Assembly: GCA_900555065.1 (NCBI GenBank)
Contig: USJY01000058.1
Span: 1-7,328, forward strand
Source of the DNA: an uncultured Eubacteriales bacterium
Lineage (GTDB): Bacteria; Bacillota; Clostridia; Oscillospirales; UMGS1783
DNA length: 7,328 nucleotides
Reading direction: 5' to 3'
Under the pieces are notes generated by a model that was given only the letters and a program-made list of their open reading frames with translations, was not told the DNA's origin and searched no databases. Positions 5,449 to 7,328 of this stretch are shown piece by piece. Position numbers and translations under genes: made by a program. Position 1 is the first letter of the stretch. Each line of letters starts with the position of its first letter.

Positions 5449-6903
5449 TCATTTGTCTATTTTCAAAAGGTTCAGGCGCAGCGCGTTCGTCACAACCGAG
5501 ATGGAAGACAGGCTCATAGCCGCTGCGGCGAGCATGGGGTTGAGCAGCGGCCCGCCGAACAGATAGAGCAGCCCCGCCGCGATGGGTATGCCAAGCGAGT
5601 TGTAAATAAAGGCCCAAAACAGGTTTTGATAGATGTTGCGGATGGTGAGCTTTCCAAGTCGCACAGCCCGGTACACGTCCATCAGGCTGTTTTTGACAAG
5701 CACTACGTCCGCGGCCTCGATGGCGATGTCGGTCCCGTTTCCGATGGCGATGCCGATGTCCGCCTGTGTGAGCGCGGGCGCGTCGTTGATCCCGTCGCCG
5801 ACCATAGCGGTCGTGCCCTCCGCCTGCAGCGCTTTGACCTTTTCCGCTTTTTCAGTCGGCAGCACTTCGGCAATAACGTGCTCCGGCGCAATCCCCGCCT
5901 GCTTGGCAAGGGCCAGGGCGGTCGTGCGGTTGTCGCCGGTGAGCATATAGACGCGAACGCCCGCCTGCGTCAGTTTCCGAATGGCTTCGGCACTGTCCGG
6001 CTTAATGACGTCCGCAAGGGCGATCACGCCGGCAAGCGTACCGTCCACCGCGGTCAAAATCGGCGTTTTCCCTTCGCCTGCATACGCCTCCAGCGTCTGC
6101 GCCGCAGGCGCGACGTCCACGCCGTTGTCGCGCAGGAAACCCGCCTTGCCGACCAGTACCGTTTTGCCGCGCACTATGGCCCGGATCCCGTTGCCGGTTA
6201 CCGAAGCGAAGGATTCAGCTTCTGCCTGTTCTGCCCCGGTCCGCGCAGCGTATTCCACGATCGCCGCGCCGAGCGGATGCTCCGATTTCTTTTCCGCGGC
6301 GGCCGTCAGGGAAACCAGCGCAGCCTCGTCCATGCCGAAGGCTGCGACGTCGGTCACCTGCGGCCTGCCCTCCGTGATGGTGCCGGTCTTGTCGAACACG
6401 ATATTGTCGAGCTTGTGAATGGTTTCAAGCGCCTGTGCGTTTTTGAACAGGATCCCGTTTTTCGCGCCCTTGCCGGTGCCGACCATAATCGAGGTGGGCG
6501 TGGCCAGACCCAGCGCGCAGGGGCAGGCGATGACGAGCACGGCGATAAATACGGTCAGGCAGAAGGCGAGATCCTTGCCGGCAAGCGCCCATGCCACGGC
6601 GGCCAGCAACGCGATACCCATCACGACCGGTACAAACACGCCCGCGACCTTGTCGGCCGTGCGCGCGATCGGCGCTTTGGTGTTCTGCGCCTCCTCAATG
6701 GCGCGGATGATCTGCGACAGCGCGGTATCTCTGCCGATTTTGCGCGCCTCGACGCGCAAAAAGCCGTTTTTGTTGATCGTCGCGCCCGTGACCGCGTCGC
6801 CGACCGTCTTATCGACCGGCATGCTTTCGCCGGTCAGCATCGACTCGTCCACAGCGCTCTGGCCTTCGACGACCACGCCGTCCACAGCGATCTGTTCGCC
6901 GGG
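5449..6903 (-). other. CopA-type Cu+-exporting P1B-ATPase portion of the chimera (N-terminally truncated)
   Basis: Residue numbers follow the frame from 7248. The portion begins inside the actuator domain ([14 protein letters not shown]) and carries LTGES (dephosphorylation loop, E141). A membrane pair follows (about 201-253) with the copper-binding CPC (242-244), then the phosphorylation site DKTGT (D286), SEHP (H324, P325) of the nucleotide domain, MLTGDN (435-440), and GDGIND (484-489). The last two helices carry YN (549-550) and MSLSS (578-582). CPC, YN and MxxSS are the Cu+ signature of P1B-1 pumps. Missing are the soluble CxxC metal-binding domain, the first four of eight helices and the first strands of the actuator domain, roughly the N-terminal third. 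The retained part shows no stop or frameshift. Confidence 0.92.
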
Positions 6904-7328
6904 TTTGCCGTTGCCATAGCGCGCGTCGCCCCACAGGGGATGGCCCGCGTGCGCGTGCTGCACGCGGATCTGATGCGGCCGGCCCGTGAGCAGGCGCACG
7001 CGCAGCAGCGTGAAGCCGCCCTTTTGCGCGATGGGCTCGCTGACGAGCCGCGCGAGCTTGCCTTCGGGGCTCACGCGCACCATGCCGGTGTGTTCGTCCT
7101 TCAAAAGATAATCCGTGAGTTTCATGGGCGCGGCGATTGCGCCGCGCGCCACGCACAAATAGGTCTTTTGCACCGCGTGCGTGCGGAACGCTTCGGATAG
7201 GCGGCTCGCCGCCTTAGACGTGCGCGCGAACACCATGGTTCCCCCCACTGGTCGGTCCAGCCGGTGTACCAGCCCCAGAAACGCTTCGCCGGGCTTATGG
7301 TATTTCTCGGCGATATAGCGCTTGAGCA
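5449..7328 (-). CDS. Chimeric frame: RluA-type pseudouridine synthase N-part fused to CopA-type Cu+ ATPase C-part (5' end outside window)
   Basis: One uninterrupted minus-strand frame runs from beyond the right edge to a TGA at 5449. Counting from the GTG codon at 7246-7248, which is internal and not the true start, the frame holds two unrelated proteins. Residues up to about 115, plus 26 codons upstream to the edge, are an RluA/RluD-family rRNA or tRNA pseudouridine synthase with HRLDR. From about residue 122 to 599 the protein is the rear part of a P1B-1 copper ATPase: TGES, CPC, DKTGT, HP, GDGIND. The switch lies in KPGEQIA (115-121), a motif natural to both families. The synthase lacks its C-terminal end; the ATPase lacks its metal-binding domain, TM1-4 and the start of the actuator domain. 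Neither half matches a complete enzyme, so copper transport is unlikely and synthase activity doubtful. A real deletion and an assembly join are both possible. Confidence 0.85.
   Translation of the reverse strand, partial: LKRYIAEKYHKPGEAFLGLVHRLDRPVGGTMVFARTSKAASRLSEAFRTHAVQKTYLCVARGAIAAPMKLTDYLLKDEHTGMVRVSPEGKLARLVSEPIAQKGGFTLLRVRLLTGRPHQIRVQHAHAGHPLWGDARYGNGKPGEQIAVDGVVVEGQSAVDESMLTGESMPVDKTVGDAVTGATINKNGFLRVEARKIGRDTALSQIIRAIEEAQNTKAPIARTADKVAGVFVPVVMGIALLAAVAWALAGKDLAFCLTVFIAVLVIACPCALGLATPTSIMVGTGKGAKNGILFKNAQALETIHKLDNIVFDKTGTITEGRPQVTDVAAFGMDEAALVSLTAAAEKKSEHPLGAAIVEYAARTGAEQAEAESFASVTGNGIRAIVRGKTVLVGKAGFLRDNGVDVAPAAQTLEAYAGEGKTPILTAVDGTLAGVIALADVIKPDSAEAIRKLTQAGVRVYMLTGDNRTTALALAKQAGIAPEHVIAEVLPTEKAEKVKALQAEGTTAMVGDGINDAPALTQADIGIAIGNGTDIAIEAADVVLVKNSLMDVYRAVRLGKLTIRNIYQNLFWAFIYNSLGIPIAAGLLYLFGGPLLNPMLAAAAMSLSSISVVTNALRLNLLKIDK
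6886..7328 (-). other. RluA-family pseudouridine synthase portion of the chimera (lacks N-terminus in window and its own C-terminus)
   Basis: The visible portion starts [18 protein letters not shown], followed by [18 protein letters not shown]. The catalytic aspartate of the HRLDR motif is encoded at 7255-7257. Further family blocks are KTYLCVARG and [10 protein letters not shown], then [20 protein letters not shown]. In intact members the chain continues with a hydrophobic strand after PGEQIAL and some tens of residues more; here it is replaced by ATPase sequence. These enzymes isomerise uridine to pseudouridine in rRNA or tRNA; the target position cannot be told. The proline-valine pair after HRLDR is common in Bacillota members of the family. 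Confidence 0.9.

Noticed and set aside
5407..7200. Plus-strand frame of 597 codons opposite the chimeric gene
   Set aside because: It is Arg/His/Gln/Gly-rich without any domain motif, as expected for the antisense of a GC-rich gene, while the minus strand shows full family motifs.
1..7328. tRNA, rRNA, CRISPR array, insertion sequence or attachment site
   Set aside because: No direct repeat array, transposase motif, terminal inverted repeats or cloverleaf-like sequence was seen on either strand; the unusual join at 6886-6906 has no mobile-element sequence beside it.

Overview
This window is GC-rich chromosomal DNA from a spore-forming Bacillota, most likely a member of the Clostridia. The evidence is the forespore/mother-cell pair gpr-spoIIP placed divergently from rpsT, the same gene order as in Bacillus subtilis. 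No genus can be assigned from the sequence alone.

Left part (1-2272, plus strand). This is the tail of an aromatic amino acid operon. It starts inside a gene whose visible part carries the last residues of shikimate dehydrogenase (AroE) followed in frame by a complete shikimate kinase (AroK). A type II 3-dehydroquinate dehydratase (AroQ) overlaps it by 20 nt, and a fold-type I PLP aminotransferase follows 2 nt later. Together these are shikimate-pathway steps plus a transaminase that may act on an aromatic or similar amino acid. A perfect 17-bp hairpin closes the operon.

Middle part (2273-5258). rpsT (ribosomal protein S20) lies on the minus strand with a TTG start, consensus sigma-A type promoter hexamers and its own terminator. 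Divergent from it, gpr (germination protease, also TTG start), spoIIP (septal peptidoglycan hydrolase of engulfment) and a 75-codon single-pass membrane protein run rightward to a strong terminator. The gpr-spoIIP gap holds a good sigma-E type promoter. It is also filled end to end by a long imperfect hairpin that buries the spoIIP ribosome binding site, but only in transcripts reading in from gpr. This suggests a compartment-specific translation gate.

Right part (5259-7328, minus strand). A bidirectional terminator is followed by one long open frame that is a chimera. Its N-terminal part is an RluA-type pseudouridine synthase (HRLDR catalytic motif, entering from beyond the window). Its C-terminal part is the back two thirds of a Cu+ P1B-type ATPase (CopA). 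The switch falls exactly in a short motif, KPGEQIA, that both families possess. The synthase loses its C-terminal end; the ATPase loses its metal-binding domain, first four membrane helices and part of the actuator domain. This is either a genuine microhomology deletion producing a fused, probably non-pumping gene remnant, or an assembly chimera. It is the most unusual item in the window.
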